This document shows, piece by piece, positions 1-10,414 of a stretch of 64,000 nt of DNA. The stretch comes from Thuidium tamariscinum (taxonomy: Eukaryota > Streptophyta > Bryopsida > Hypnales > Thuidiaceae). Made by a program: the position numbers and the translations under genes. The notes beneath the pieces are model-generated. The model did no database searches, was not told the origin of the DNA, and saw nothing but the letters and a program-made list of their open reading frames with translations. The stretch spans positions 40,720,821 through 40,784,820 of the forward strand of contig OX344750.2 in assembly GCA_947034885.2 (NCBI GenBank), given 5' to 3'. Numbering within the stretch: position 1 is the first letter of the stretch; each line of letters starts with the position of its first letter.

Positions 1-858
1 GGAATTTGCTTAATTAAAAATAATACCAATATAAGGTAGAACCACCTATAACCGATCATTTAAGGTATTTTAGACATGATATGGTACAGTGCAAATCAAA
101 GTAAAAATATTTTCAAAGGTGCAATGATAGAAATGATGCAAATTGTAAAAAAATTTGTAATTTTATTACATGAATTGAAAATTATTATGAATTTTGAAAG
201 GCAAAAAATGCGTTAGACCTATAGCCAATCTTTAAATTCTTCTAATTCCAATCATTGAAAAAACTATTTTTCCACTCATTACTTGTTACTTTCTTGCATA
301 CTACTTTCAAACATGATACCAAATCCATTCTCCTTTCAAAGAAAATTAATTGAAAAATATGCCAAGAAGTCTAAACTCCCCAAATTAATTTTGACCTTTT
401 AAATTATACTTAGGCATTGATTCTTTGGGTTCTAGATTGTGAGGACACTTTTGGACTCTTAGGGCATCAATGGATTAAGGTAACTATAGCTAAAATGCGT
501 GCTTTCTAAAATTGCATGCTACAAATTCTTGCCTAAAATGTACTCTCATTATGCATGAGAGTCTATAATTGCTTTTAAAAGCACCTATTCTCAAGACTTT
601 TAAAATTCATAGTTTATTCATACAATGTTAAAAAAATGTATTCTAAGAAAACCTAGAATCTCCTTTTGACTACCAACACAACTCTACAAAAAGTTTTCCA
701 ATATAATAATGAAAACTTTGTTGAATTTCTTTTTTGTGTGATCTTAGGTGTAGTTACCTTAATGACCAATTTCATAAAATTTCAAAAAATGAAATTTTTG
801 TGCACAGATGTAAACAAAAATATGGAAGAAAGAAGAAGAAAAGTCTGAAATTGCCAGC
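1..858. other. AT-rich intergenic sequence, no gene seen
   Basis: No coding similarity, RNA gene or clear repeat structure was recognised. The short open frames here (60-63 codons) have no family resemblance. Confidence 0.6.
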
Positions 859-1251
859 TTAACCCTTGAACGTCGAGGCGGACGTTTTGCGTCCACTGGG
901 TATCTGAACTACCAATTTTTGAGCGTGAAAATAACTTTTTCCATCGAATTTTTTTGGAAAAGTGAAGGTACAATCACGCTAGTTCATGCGAGGTTAACAT
1001 AAGCCGCATTAAAATGCATTATTTTTTTAGGCAGACAATGTACTGAGAAGATGACAACGGAATTATAACACACGGTGTTAGGTGCCATGCTGCCCTCTCC
1101 ACAATTTTCTACTATATTGTTGACTTTTGCATCAGCTGAGAATATGTTTTTTGTTGTCCCGTCATCATAGCACTATTCCGGGCAGTGACCATGTCCCCGC
1201 GGTGACCCAACAGCTGCTTCCACGGAGACCCGCTCGACGTTCAAGGGTTAA
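859..1251. mobile_element. TTAA-bounded MITE-like element (393 bp)
   Basis: The two ends are a perfect 19-bp inverted repeat, TTAACCCTTGAACGTCGAG at 859-877 and its reverse complement at 1233-1251. The element is bounded by TTAA on both sides and the termini inside are CCC...GGG. It has no transposase. TTAA flanks with CCC...GGG ends are the hallmark of piggyBac-type insertion. Because TTAA is palindromic, a TA-duplicating (Tc1/mariner-like) element starting with A cannot be excluded. It is more GC-rich than its surroundings. Confidence 0.7.
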
Positions 1252-1529
1252 CCACTTTATAGCCAGTCGGATTGCATATGGTACTGCCGAAGCCAGCTCA
1301 GCAATGATGTGGGCGGGCAGGAAGGCGGGAAGCGGTTGAGTCGGATGGTTTTGAGTGACGTGGCAGAAGTGACAAAATACTCTCCTATGCCTCGTAGATG
1401 GATAACCACGTCATGCTTTTTCCACGGGCAGCCCGCAAAATTTTGTGCGAAAAGGAAACAAAAGATAAGGCTTGCGATAGTGACGCTCTGAGTCATGTGA
1501 TATTCTTGATTTGTCTTGCCAGAGAATTA
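1252..1529. other. Intergenic, nothing recognised
   Basis: Short stretch between two inverted-repeat elements. No gene or repeat recognised. Confidence 0.5.
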
Positions 1530-1801
1530 AGGTAGGTACACCCAAAAGCGCCACTTATTCACACTGAGTCTAGTTCCTGCTATTAATTAGTTCAAAATTT
1601 TATGTAGTCTTGTTGGCAAGTGAAAGCATGTTCCAACGCACCAAAGAACATAGGATTTGGATACCATATGCAGAAGTTATTAACAGTCAAAGTCTGTTTC
1701 TGAAAAAGCCATCTACAGCCTCTGAACATGACTGATTTCGGAAATGTATGTGCACTGTAGATGGCACTTTTAGGAACAGGGCGCTTTTGGTGTACCCACC
1801 T
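1530..1801 (-). mobile_element. 273-bp MITE family, copy 1 (opposite orientation)
   Basis: Terminal inverted repeats begin AGGTAGGTACACCCAAAAGC and the element is flanked by TA at 1528-1529 and 1802-1803. The same sequence occurs at 6,849-7,121, 54,097-54,389 and 63,532-63,804; this copy is inverted relative to those. TA duplications with short inverted repeats fit a Tc1/mariner (Stowaway-type) non-autonomous element. No coding capacity. Confidence 0.85.
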
Positions 1802-1803
1802 TA

Positions 1804-2190
1804 CAGTGGAAACACCCAGAACCGTCCAAATAAGGAATTAGCATAGTTGGAAGCAGCATTTTCTGAAATTGATATTTTTCCAGTATTAGCAAGTGAAAAT
1901 CATGAATATTAAAAAAAATCAAAATTTTCGGAATTAATATATAATTTCTATAAATTTCCAAAGTGTTGGCTCCCTAGACCACTGGAACTGTCCTATAGAT
2001 GTACCTTTAATTGAACACCTGCTGAAATTAGTTGTCAGTGAATGAAAACTATACATGTGTCTTACAACTGCATCAGCAAATTAGAATTAAACATTTGTCG
2101 GATGCTTTAATGAATGCTTATGAATAGATTTTGTGGTACTCTAGGATCCAGGAATAGGTACAGGGACGAAAATGGGTGTTTTTCCTTTAG
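1804..2190. mobile_element. 385-bp repeat with short inverted ends, copy 1
   Basis: This stretch is closely repeated at 18,175-18,568 and more loosely at 31,966-32,235. Its ends carry GGAAACACCCA on the left and TGGGTGTTTTTCC on the right, a short imperfect inverted repeat. It directly abuts the right TA of the preceding MITE. No coding similarity; probably a non-autonomous DNA element. Confidence 0.65.
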
Positions 2191-2653
2191 GGGTTATCAC
2201 AGCACTTGGCTAAAATCCTCTGCATTCCCTGAGAATGAGTAAGTAGTGCATTGGGAGTGAAAGTTGGCCGTGAAATTTTCAGAGAAATCTGAGTGCCGTT
2301 TCTTCTCTTCTACGGGTGAAGAAACAACATTTTTGAAAGAAATTCTCATAGAATTTCTTGAAGTCCTCGGCATGGAGCAAGTATGAGAGCTCCCATCCAA
2401 CTTTGCAAGTCAAAAATTCCTGTAGAATTGCTGCGAAGAGCAGAAAGGGGGGTCACAGCTCCTTCACGTGGAACAACTCACAATTGGCTCCACTTTTGCC
2501 TCACTGATTTCTCCAACTTCACAAAAATCTGATTCTTGGAAGAGCCGTGACTACCCCTATTCAGTAGGGGTTGCAACATTATTTATTAGTTCTTGGGGGT
2601 CCCTTATCTTCTAAATTTTTTTGACTAAAGTAGGAGGTCCTTAATTAGAGTGT
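2191..2653. other. Intergenic, nothing recognised
   Basis: No gene, RNA or repeat relation seen in this stretch. Confidence 0.5.
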
Positions 2654-3610
2654 TTAACCCTAAATCGCCCAAGGGAACAAAAAGTGTCCTTAGACAATTT
2701 TCGAAGTCTTGTAACTTTTGCAAATAATGTCCAATTTCAATCAAACTTGTTGGAAAATTTATGCCCTATCTTTTTTATTTGTGTGGTAAAATTTTTAGAT
2801 CACTCTAAGATGTACTGAGTTTTAAAGGGGCAATTGAAGTTCATAGGTTCAATTTGAATTCACCAAATTGCATTTAAAGGTTGCAACTTTGGGGGCTTAT
2901 ATCTCTTTCATCTAATGTTTTTTTCCAATAAAAATTGTTGAATTTTGTAACCCTTGAAGTCTAGTTATTGTGGTAAAATTTTCATGTCAATCCAAGTTGA
3001 TTTGAATGGTTAAGAGTGATTCAAAGTTCAAAATCCTGCCATTTCTAGAGTACAATGAACTTTGGCAACTTGTTTCTTCTTTATACAGAGTCCATTTGTA
3101 ATTAAAAAAATTTAGAAAAATTACGCATACTAGTCTAGTTTGTGTGGCTAAAATTTCATGTCAATCCAAGAAATGATGAGTGACTGAGAAGCAATTCTAG
3201 AAGGAGGTTCAACCTTACGGATGTGTTTTTTGTATTTTTTCTTGTTGTTTTTGACATTTCAAAGTTATTCTGTAAACACAATGAGTCAATTCAATGAAAT
3301 TTTTTTTTTCACCAATGTGTTTGTATAATAGTTTTGAATCACTTTGTAGTGTAAAATTATTTCATTTGAGTAGGTTTAGAATTAAAATTTCACCTCCAAA
3401 TGTGTTTTAGCATCCAAAATCAACACTAAATCATTATAATCTTGCAATCTATGTAGTCAAATGATTCCAAATTTGATTCATATCATCTACAACATGTATT
3501 CTATAGGATTGTACGGTTAAGATCTCTATAACTTAGTGATATTTAGAATTGACACTTCAAAAGCAATCTAGTTTTTGAACTAGTTTAGGCCTTGGGCGGT
3601 TTAGGGTTAA
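2654..3610. mobile_element. TTAA-bounded element, about 957 bp
   Basis: The left end reads TTAACCCTAAATCGCCCAAG and the right end is its reverse complement with one mismatch (3591-3610). The interior is AT-rich and non-coding, with many stops in all frames. Size and terminal structure match other TTAA-ended repeats in this window (for example 22,381-23,353). The right TTAA is shared with the left end of the following foldback element. Confidence 0.65.
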
Positions 3611-4555
3611 GCCGCAAGACGTTAAATCCTATAATCAAAAGTGGGCCTAGTCCACGTGGTGTGATGTCAAACCTACCTTGATTACAAGACCTGGTCGATT
3701 GCACAGTTGTACAGGACATTGGCTCTATAGAATAATGTTTGTATAAGGCCATAATGTTGTAAGATTGACTATGTTCTTTTTCAAACTATGAACTAATTTA
3801 CAAATACCACATTGTTTGTCTTCCTTCCTACCACCCCATGTGTATATATAGAGTTATCTTCTCAATGCAGAATACAAATCACAAAACACAAAATACAAAT
3901 GACAAATAACAAAATAGAAAACCCAAATCACAAAAAAAGTTGAAATAATTATTTTAAGTTCTAATACAACAATGACAAATTTCATTAAAATGGCAACATT
4001 CCATTACTTAAACACTTTTTACACTTTAGATTGTGTAGTTTAAAATCTAAATTTGTTATAGATTTTATATATATATATTGTAGATGTTTCAAATAGTGTA
4101 GTCTAAAATCTATAATAGTCATAGATTTTTAGAGATCTATAAGGTACCTAGATGTTTGAAAATCTATATTTGTCTTAAATGTTAGTTTTTAGTTCAAATT
4201 GCATGTTCTAAAAATTGGCATATGGATTTTTGCCATTTTAATGAAATTTTCCATTGTTGTATTAGAACTTAAAATAATTATTTTAATTTTTTGTGATTTT
4301 TGTTTTACATTGAGAAGATAACTCTCTATATATACATGGGGTGGTAGGAAGGAAGACAAACAATGTAGGATTGTAAATTAGTTCATAGTTTGAAAAAAAA
4401 CATAGTCGATGTCCCCCTACAACATGACGACCCTACGCAAACATTGTCCTGCGGAGTTGCACGATTGACCGGGTCCCGTAATCAAGGTGGGTCTGACATC
4501 AGGCCATGTAGGCTAGGCCCACTTTTGATTACAAGATTTAACGTCTCGCGTTTAA
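3607..4555. mobile_element. Foldback element with arms of roughly 340-390 bp
   Basis: The left arm (about 3,607-4,000) and right arm (about 4,215-4,555) are reverse complements with small differences. Shared landmarks include GACGTTAAATC near the outer ends, a GTGGGCCTAG / CTAGGCCCAC pair, the pair around TATATAGAGTTATCTTC, and AATAATTATTTTAAGTTC near the inner ends. About 215 bp of AT-rich spacer lie between. Both outer ends carry TTAA (3,607-3,610 and 4,552-4,555). No coding capacity seen. Confidence 0.75.
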
Positions 4556-4988
4556 GCCTTTGCGTTGAATCTCATGTAGCTATCTTAATTTATGAAAAAA
4601 TCATATAAGAAATTCATTTAAAAAAATTGTAGAGTAAATTTAAACAAGCCATAAATTGATTGGGGTTGTGCATGTTAGGCTCTTTAATCTCATATTATTT
4701 TGGTGACCAAATTTTTAGATTTGATAAGTGAAAAGAAGAATTAAAGACTTCAACTCACTTTTGCAATTTTAACACCCTCATAATCAAACATTATAATCTT
4801 TCAATCCATAAGTAATATTGTAGTTTTTTCATTTTCAAGTGATCTATAAGCTATAATATATTTAGTTTGAATTTTTATGATTATAAATTATTTTTAAATT
4901 AATAAATTTTGTCAAAATATTGACTTTTTGTTCAATTTAGAAGAAATTCCTAGAAACTCAAAAAAGACGTTTGCGATTCAAGGGTTAA
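4552..4988 (-). mobile_element. TTAA-ended repeat fragment, family A
   Basis: Read on the minus strand this starts TTAACCCTTGAATCGC (right TTAA at 4,985-4,988). It is related over most of its length to 7,155-7,736 and 19,583-20,010, sharing GGAATTT then TCTAAATTGAACAAAA near the end. It is truncated at the foldback element, which suggests the foldback landed at a TTAA within it. Confidence 0.6.
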
Positions 4989-5314
4989 AGCCCCCAACTT
5001 TGTGTAGAGGACATTTTCTCTTCTAGCAATGGTCAAAGTTAGCTAAAATTATAGACTAGTGTTCAAATTTTTTTTTTTCAACTTTGAAAGGTCATATCTT
5101 TGAATCCGTAGGACCAAACTCAATGAAATTCTTACCACATGATTTTAGACAAGTAAAATATGAGATCCTACAATTAGGTTCTAAAATAAATATTTTTTTG
5201 GCATCTTCAATGAACATAACAAAAGCGACAATTTTGAATGGTTTTTGATAGAAGAATGGCATTTTTGAGTGGTTTTTGACAAAAGAAAAATGACCTAAAT
5301 CCTTCGGAGGTTAA
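4985..5314. mobile_element. Probable TTAA-bounded relic
   Basis: The stretch lies between TTAA at 4,985 and TTAA at 5,311. Its right end read in reverse (TTAACCTCCGAAGG) resembles the ends of family B repeats, including the motif AAAAATGCC inside. The termini are weakly matched, so this may be only one end of an older element. Confidence 0.35.
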
Positions 5315-5899
5315 AAATATGTTAAAGTAGTAGATTGAGATATCTATTGGGTAATGCCTTCCTATTCTTTTTATTATGGAATGCCTGAATAGAAGGGCAT
5401 TATATACCCTAAACTACTAGCTAAAAAGTGTAGAAAATGAAAGTCATGTTGAAGATTCTTTGGATGAAAAGAAAATTTTCTGAATGAAGAATCTAGATTG
5501 CCCAATTATACAAGTGAATATGGATAATGCAATAATTATGCAAAATAAAATACCTTAAAAATGAATATAAAATTTTGTAGTACAAGATGTATACACTATT
5601 TTTTTTATTTAACTCCTAAGGGACTAGCCTACTTAATTTAGCAATATAGCAATTTTGGGCACATATGTATGAGTAGAGATTTCCATGTTTCGGACCCAAA
5701 ATTTAATAGAAGGTAGGGACAAGGAATATTTTTCATCTGCACTAAAAATTAGGACATTTGGAAACACAAGCCAAAAGTTATGGCCTACCATGGTTTGTTT
5801 TTTGTAAACGGGAAATTTGGACTGCCAAAAAAAACATTTTTTTATAAACAAAAATTGGTCATTTTTTTTTCCTCTCTCTCTCTATATATGTGGAGAGAT
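5315..5899. other. AT-rich intergenic sequence with a short CT microsatellite
   Basis: No gene seen. A short (CT)n tract lies near 5,871-5,881. Otherwise low-complexity AT-rich sequence. Confidence 0.5.
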
Positions 5900-6725
5900 T
5901 TGAATAATTATATTTTGATCAATGAGTCAAAATTTATGTAGAGTTTTTGTTTGTAGACACTTATGGATTCCCTACTTTGAAATAAACTTTGAAGTCTATT
6001 ATTTTCCTCAATTTTCAATACTTTTCAATTTTTTTTGTGGATGGAAATTGTTTATTACAACATCATAGCCATCAAAATTGACAATTTTCAATTGCATAAA
6101 TAATTTATTAGCAATTTAGTAATTTGAATCATTCTCTACGTGTTTATTTCTATTTATTATTATTTTCCTACATGGTCAATTTTGTTAAAATGGCGGTATT
6201 CCAATAAAATGGCATGACATTCTATTAAAATGGCACAACATTCCGTTAAAATGGCACATTTTCTTCCTCTACCTCTAGGCTTCTATGTCAAAATGGTACA
6301 CAAAATATGTCAAAATGGCACTTGAAATTTGTCAAAGTGGCACTCGGAATACCGCCATTTTAACAAAATTGACCATCTACATGTTGTGCAACTCCAAATG
6401 ATTCGAAAATTTTCAAATATCTGGCCAACTTACCTTGAAGAATGAATTCAAAAAATCACTACCATTGTGGACTTTATTTTATACAAATATGACCTTCTAA
6501 AGTGCAGTTTTTTTTTTGTAAGGACAAAAAAAGGATTTATGTAAATTCAAATGCTAATATCTTGCAATCCACATAGAGAAAAACTTTGAAATTTTTTTCA
6601 CATGTTTTCAAGTTAGTATACTACAAGATCTTTTAGTTATATATGTCTAAAAAAACATTCCAATTTTTTTTTCCTACACTGAAAATGGCAGTTTTGGGGT
6701 GTTTTTGGTAACATAGTGGGGTTAA
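5900..6725 (-). mobile_element. TTAA-ended repeat, family B, copy 1 (interrupted)
   Basis: Read in reverse from TTAA at 6,722-6,725 this matches the repeats at 22,381-22,960, 25,100-25,700 and 29,040-29,730. Shared landmarks are an AACTGCCATTT-like motif near the end and a run resembling CAAATGCTAATATCTTGCAATC. No coding capacity. A 205-bp MITE is nested at 6,172-6,376. Confidence 0.6.
6172..6376. mobile_element. 205-bp MITE with perfect 31-bp inverted ends, nested
   Basis: The ends starting ATGGTCAATTTTGTTAAAAT are perfect inverted repeats of 31 bp. A CTAC duplication flanks the element (6,168-6,171 and 6,377-6,380). The related sequence near 22,740-22,780 lacks the insertion and gives a natural empty site. 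The interior holds repeats of a TTAAAATGGCAC-like motif. The perfect ends suggest a relatively recent insertion. Confidence 0.85.
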
Positions 6726-6848
6726 GGTGTTATGAGGGCTCACACCACAAATTCCTAAATTGTATGGAGTATCCAATTCCATAATATATCTCTAGAATTT
6801 CAAAGCCTTGGTCTGCGTAAAATTTTTGAACTTTGTTCCATACATATA

Positions 6849-7121
6849 AGGTAGGTACACCCAAAAAAGTCCTGTTCCTATAAGCGCCATCTATAGTGCA
6901 CATACATTTCCGAAATCAGTCATGTTCACAGACTGTAGATGGCGCTTTCAGAAACAGACTTTGACTATTAATAACTTTTGCATACGGTATCCAAATCCTG
7001 AGTTCTTTGGTGCATTGGAACATGCTTTCACTTTCCCACAAGATTGCATAAAAATTTGAACCAACTAATAATAGGAACTAGGCACAGTATGAAAAACTAG
7101 CGCTTTTGGGTGTACCTACCT
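6849..7121 (+). mobile_element. 273-bp MITE family, copy 2
   Basis: Same family as 1,530-1,801 and 63,532-63,804. Terminal repeats AGGTAGGTACACCC and GGGTGTACCTACCT are flanked by TA on each side. The interior matches copy 3 closely. Confidence 0.85.
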
Positions 7122-7154
7122 TACAAGCTGTATAATTTTGCAATTGAAGTTAAC

Positions 7155-7736
7155 TTAACCCGTAGGACCTATTCAAGCATCTTGGAATTTTCTCTAAATT
7201 GAACAAAAGTCAACATCATGACTAGTTTTGTAAGATTTAAAAAACAAACTGTACTGTATATAAAAATTTGAAGTAAATCATATTGGAAAAGGAAAGTAGG
7301 AAACATAATAATATGAATTGAGAAAGTGATATGAAGTCTTACAATCCTCTTTTCACATGTCAAATCTAAAAAATTAGTCACCGCAAAAATTTGAGGTTAA
7401 AGGGTATAACATGCATAATTACAATTAGTTTATAACTTCTCAAAATCTACCATAAATTTTGTTTAAGTGAATTTCAAATGTGATTTTTTTTTCCAAGATC
7501 TAGAGTATTTGATGCTCATTTTTGAAAATATTCAAAATTGGGAAATCAAAATTTATAATGGAAACACTTGTACAAAATCTTGAATAGAAAAAAAATCAAA
7601 TTTTTGATGTCTAAACTAAACTTCAAAAAGAACTTTTAAAAATATAATCTACTAAATATGATAATTTGGTTAAGTTTTATTTAACTTCAAATCTTGTCAA
7701 CATTAAGATTCAATGTCTGAGGCATTTAGGGATTAA
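7155..7736 (+). mobile_element. TTAA-bounded repeat, family A (582 bp)
   Basis: The left end TTAACCCGTAGGACC (7,155) and right end GGCATTTAGGGATTAA (7,721-7,736) bound an AT-rich, non-coding element. Internal sequence matches 19,583-20,010 and, in reverse, 4,552-4,988. The two ends match each other only loosely, so this is an old copy. Confidence 0.55.
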
Positions 7737-8240
7737 AATAATATTTTGTAAAATATGGGAAATGCACCTACTTGTCATATAGCTTATTAGCTTGGTGATA
7801 GATCTTATAGTTTCTCAAAATGAACCCTTAAAGGATTACAAAGTCACTTTGTAAAACTTGAATGACTTCAAACAGATAACATTAAAAGAATATAAACATT
7901 TTTTAATCTAAATTTAATAGGAGAGTTTTTTTAATATGTTTGTGCTTAATGTTGGTGTAAATCACCTCATTGAGGTATTATTGATTTCTTTATTAAACAA
8001 GATGTATATCATACAACAATTCACAAATTTGCATTTATAGTGTAATTTTACAACTTGATCTTCTTTGTTCTAGATCTAACTTTAGTCCTCTAAAGGATGA
8101 TTCTCAAATTTTAGTTCCACCAATGAAATGAAGCTAATGAAGCCTTCATTTTAGTCCAATTTGGAAATTCCTAAAATTCCTAAAATTGAAATATATTTTT
8201 TAATTTAACATTGGATCTACGAACATGATCTATTGATTTT
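7737..8240. other. AT-rich intergenic sequence
   Basis: Nothing recognised beyond general AT-rich repeat-like sequence. Confidence 0.5.
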
Positions 8241-8399
8241 CTAATTATGAAATGGTTTGAAAAGTTCAAAGTTGGTTACAACCATGATGTTTCAAAGCAT
8301 GGTATACATTATGGTGAAATATACAAAACAAATATTGTGATTTTTATAAATTTTTCTTCACTCCAACTACCAAAATTCTTGATAATTTCAAATTTTCAC

Positions 8400-8740
8400 A
8401 CAAAAAATTCAAAATTTTTTAGAACTTATAGAAGACATGAAATTTCATCTTTAAAAACTAAAGCAAAGAAAATTTCAGTCATTTTTTAGTGATACAGTAA
8501 AGTACATATAACAAAAGGTATCAAGGTCCTTTGCTACATGGTCATTAGCTCCATCCTTAGAAAAATGGAGTTGCATTCCTTGTCCTTAGTTCATTTTTTT
8601 AAGACTTATAAAAGACATGAAATTTCATCTTTGAAAACTAAAGTAAAGAAACTTTCACTCATTTTTAGTGACAATAAAGCACAAGATATTGAGGTCCTTC
8701 ACATGGTCATCGGCTCCGTCCTTACAAGGATGGAGAACTT
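8400..8740 (+). repeat. Diverged tandem duplication of about 183 bp
   Basis: Two direct copies start near 8,412 and 8,595; both contain GACATGAAATTTCATCTTT and a later GGTCATTAGCTCC / GGTCATCGGCTCC pair. Both can be read as a basic peptide around RHEISSLKTK. The second copy continues an open frame to 8,882 (114 codons from 8,538). The peptide was not recognised. It could be a decayed gene fragment or chance. Confidence 0.55.
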
Positions 8741-8882
8741 TGCCCTGGGCCTGGGCTCCTTCATTTACGGAATGCCTGGAGTCAGTACCTGCGGTGAAGG
8801 AATTCTAGCTAAGTTACAACCTCATTGCCGCAATAAACTCCTCCTGCTCGATCACATCGCAGATCGCAAAGCTTCTAGCTAG

Positions 8883-9914
8883 TGCTCGATCTAAACTGCA
8901 GCAGCTTGCTTCTTCTTTTGTTTTCAGTCCTTGATCAGGGCATTCATTCCGACAATTCGTTACATCCAATCCTCAGTACGTAGCTGTGCAGACGATTTTA
9001 GTTGGGGCAAGCTGCGCTGGGAGCCTGGGACTCCATCTCTCTGGTACTTGATATATCCTTCACCACTTTTGTAGCACACAGTTGCTATTGCATTCTTGAT
9101 TAGGCCGGATGTGTACGTAATTCTTGACGACTGTTCAATCTAATATATCTTTTGGCAAGCTAGCTAGTTGTAAAGAGATGATCAGTAGCGTATGTACCGT
9201 GTACACCAGCTCAGTAAATTAATTAAACGACAGGAGCTACCTGCACTAGCTATAGCTAGACATCATATACATAATATCCAAGCGAGCTCATATCAAATTA
9301 AAGAACCTGATCTTGTGTTGATCGAGCAGGCGCGTAACTATATATCATACATCGATCGATCGTCTATGGGAGTTCCGAAACTGTTCCACATGAAGATGGA
9401 GCGATGGTCAGTGCCGGTCGTGGTGTCCATGTCCGAGTGGGAAGGCCAACAACTGGGTCGATCGGAAATTAAAGTATTCCAACTCCAATACTCCATGTAG
9501 GTCAGCGAGCGTGTGATGCCGGAGTAACATGGTGCATGATGACTTTTTAATCTGCTTTTCGATTCTCGTAGCTGCAAGTACGTACACTTGAATAATTCGG
9601 ACGAGTAGCTACTATATAGCTACTGTTAGTAGTGATCTTTGCTTTTCTAGAACGTCCAGGTTCCAGGTTCCCCCGCAGGTTCCAGTCTAATCCATTCATT
9701 CATGGCGTGTCAATCCCCCGGTCAATCCAGGGTCTAAACTAGCTGCAGACTTGCTCTGGTATGGGCACTTGCATACTACGCAGGTGCCATCCATTTAGTA
9801 TCAATTTAAGCGGATAGCTAGTGCTTAGATATCGACTTGTTTAATTATTGTAGCTTCACAAAGAACCTAAGTCCTTGAGTGCGTTCAGGCCGGTTTCTTG
9901 ATAATTCCACTTGT
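8883..9914. other. Non-repetitive intergenic sequence with gene-like composition
   Basis: Base composition is more balanced than in the flanking AT-rich DNA. A 102-codon open frame at 9,192-9,500 has no recognisable domain. No repeat family relation seen. It may be the upstream flank of the decayed protease gene. Confidence 0.4.
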
Positions 9915-9969
9915 CTTTTAAATCTATTTGATTTTGACTGTGGCATGGCAACGGCGCAGGGCACACTAG
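9915..9969 (+). mobile_element. Helitron-like 3' end fragment
   Basis: A GGCAACGGC...GGGCAC stretch is followed by CTAG and T (CTAG at 9,966-9,969). Plant Helitrons end in CTRR after a short GC-rich hairpin and insert next to T. Similar ends occur at 10,212-10,215, 30,644-30,647 and 38,193-38,196. Confidence 0.4.
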
Positions 9970-9990
9970 TCTACAGACAGGTTGTTGTGT

Positions 9991-10215
9991 TCTGTTTGTT
10001 ACGTTGAGATCTGCCGGACCGCACATCCCAAGTCGCATTGTTTGTACAGTCGGAAAACTCTCGACGAGGAGGGGTTTACGGGCTTTGTTTTGTGACATTC
10101 TCAGCTACAACACACAAGTTACTGAATTTCAAAGTTTTTATGGATTAAAAAATTAGAAAACTACTTTTACTTTGATTTTGACTGTGGTAACGGCACACGG
10201 CACACGGCACACTAG
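9991..10215 (+). mobile_element. Short Helitron-like element, copy 1
   Basis: The sequence starting TCTGTTTGTTACGTTGAGAT is repeated at about 37,990-38,196 and both copies end in a CAACGGCAC-type GC-rich stretch followed by CTAGT. About 200 bp, non-coding. Assignment to Helitrons rests on the terminal motif only. Confidence 0.45.
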
Positions 10216-10414
10216 TAATTATTAAAATAGAAAAGGTTTACCTGCAGAGCATAATAAAATAACATCATTCAATGTATCAACACACTGCAAAGTGAGAGAG
10301 TTTATTTTTCCTTTCTATTTAAATTTCGAAATTCAGCGCTGTAACAGATTGTTCACGAACAGTGCAGTACGTGGTTAATTTCCTTTTTGAACACAGTCTA
10401 AATTAGCATAACGT
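10216..10414. other. Intergenic, nothing recognised
   Basis: Short AT-rich stretch before the protease relic. Confidence 0.4.

Noticed and set aside
3594-3610. GGTTTAGGGTTA as a telomere-like repeat
   Set aside because: Only about one and a half TTTAGGG units are present, and the sequence is explained as the terminal repeat of a TTAA-bounded element.
9192-9500. 102-codon open frame as a gene
   Set aside because: No recognisable motif and an overlapping minus-strand frame of similar length; not supported.
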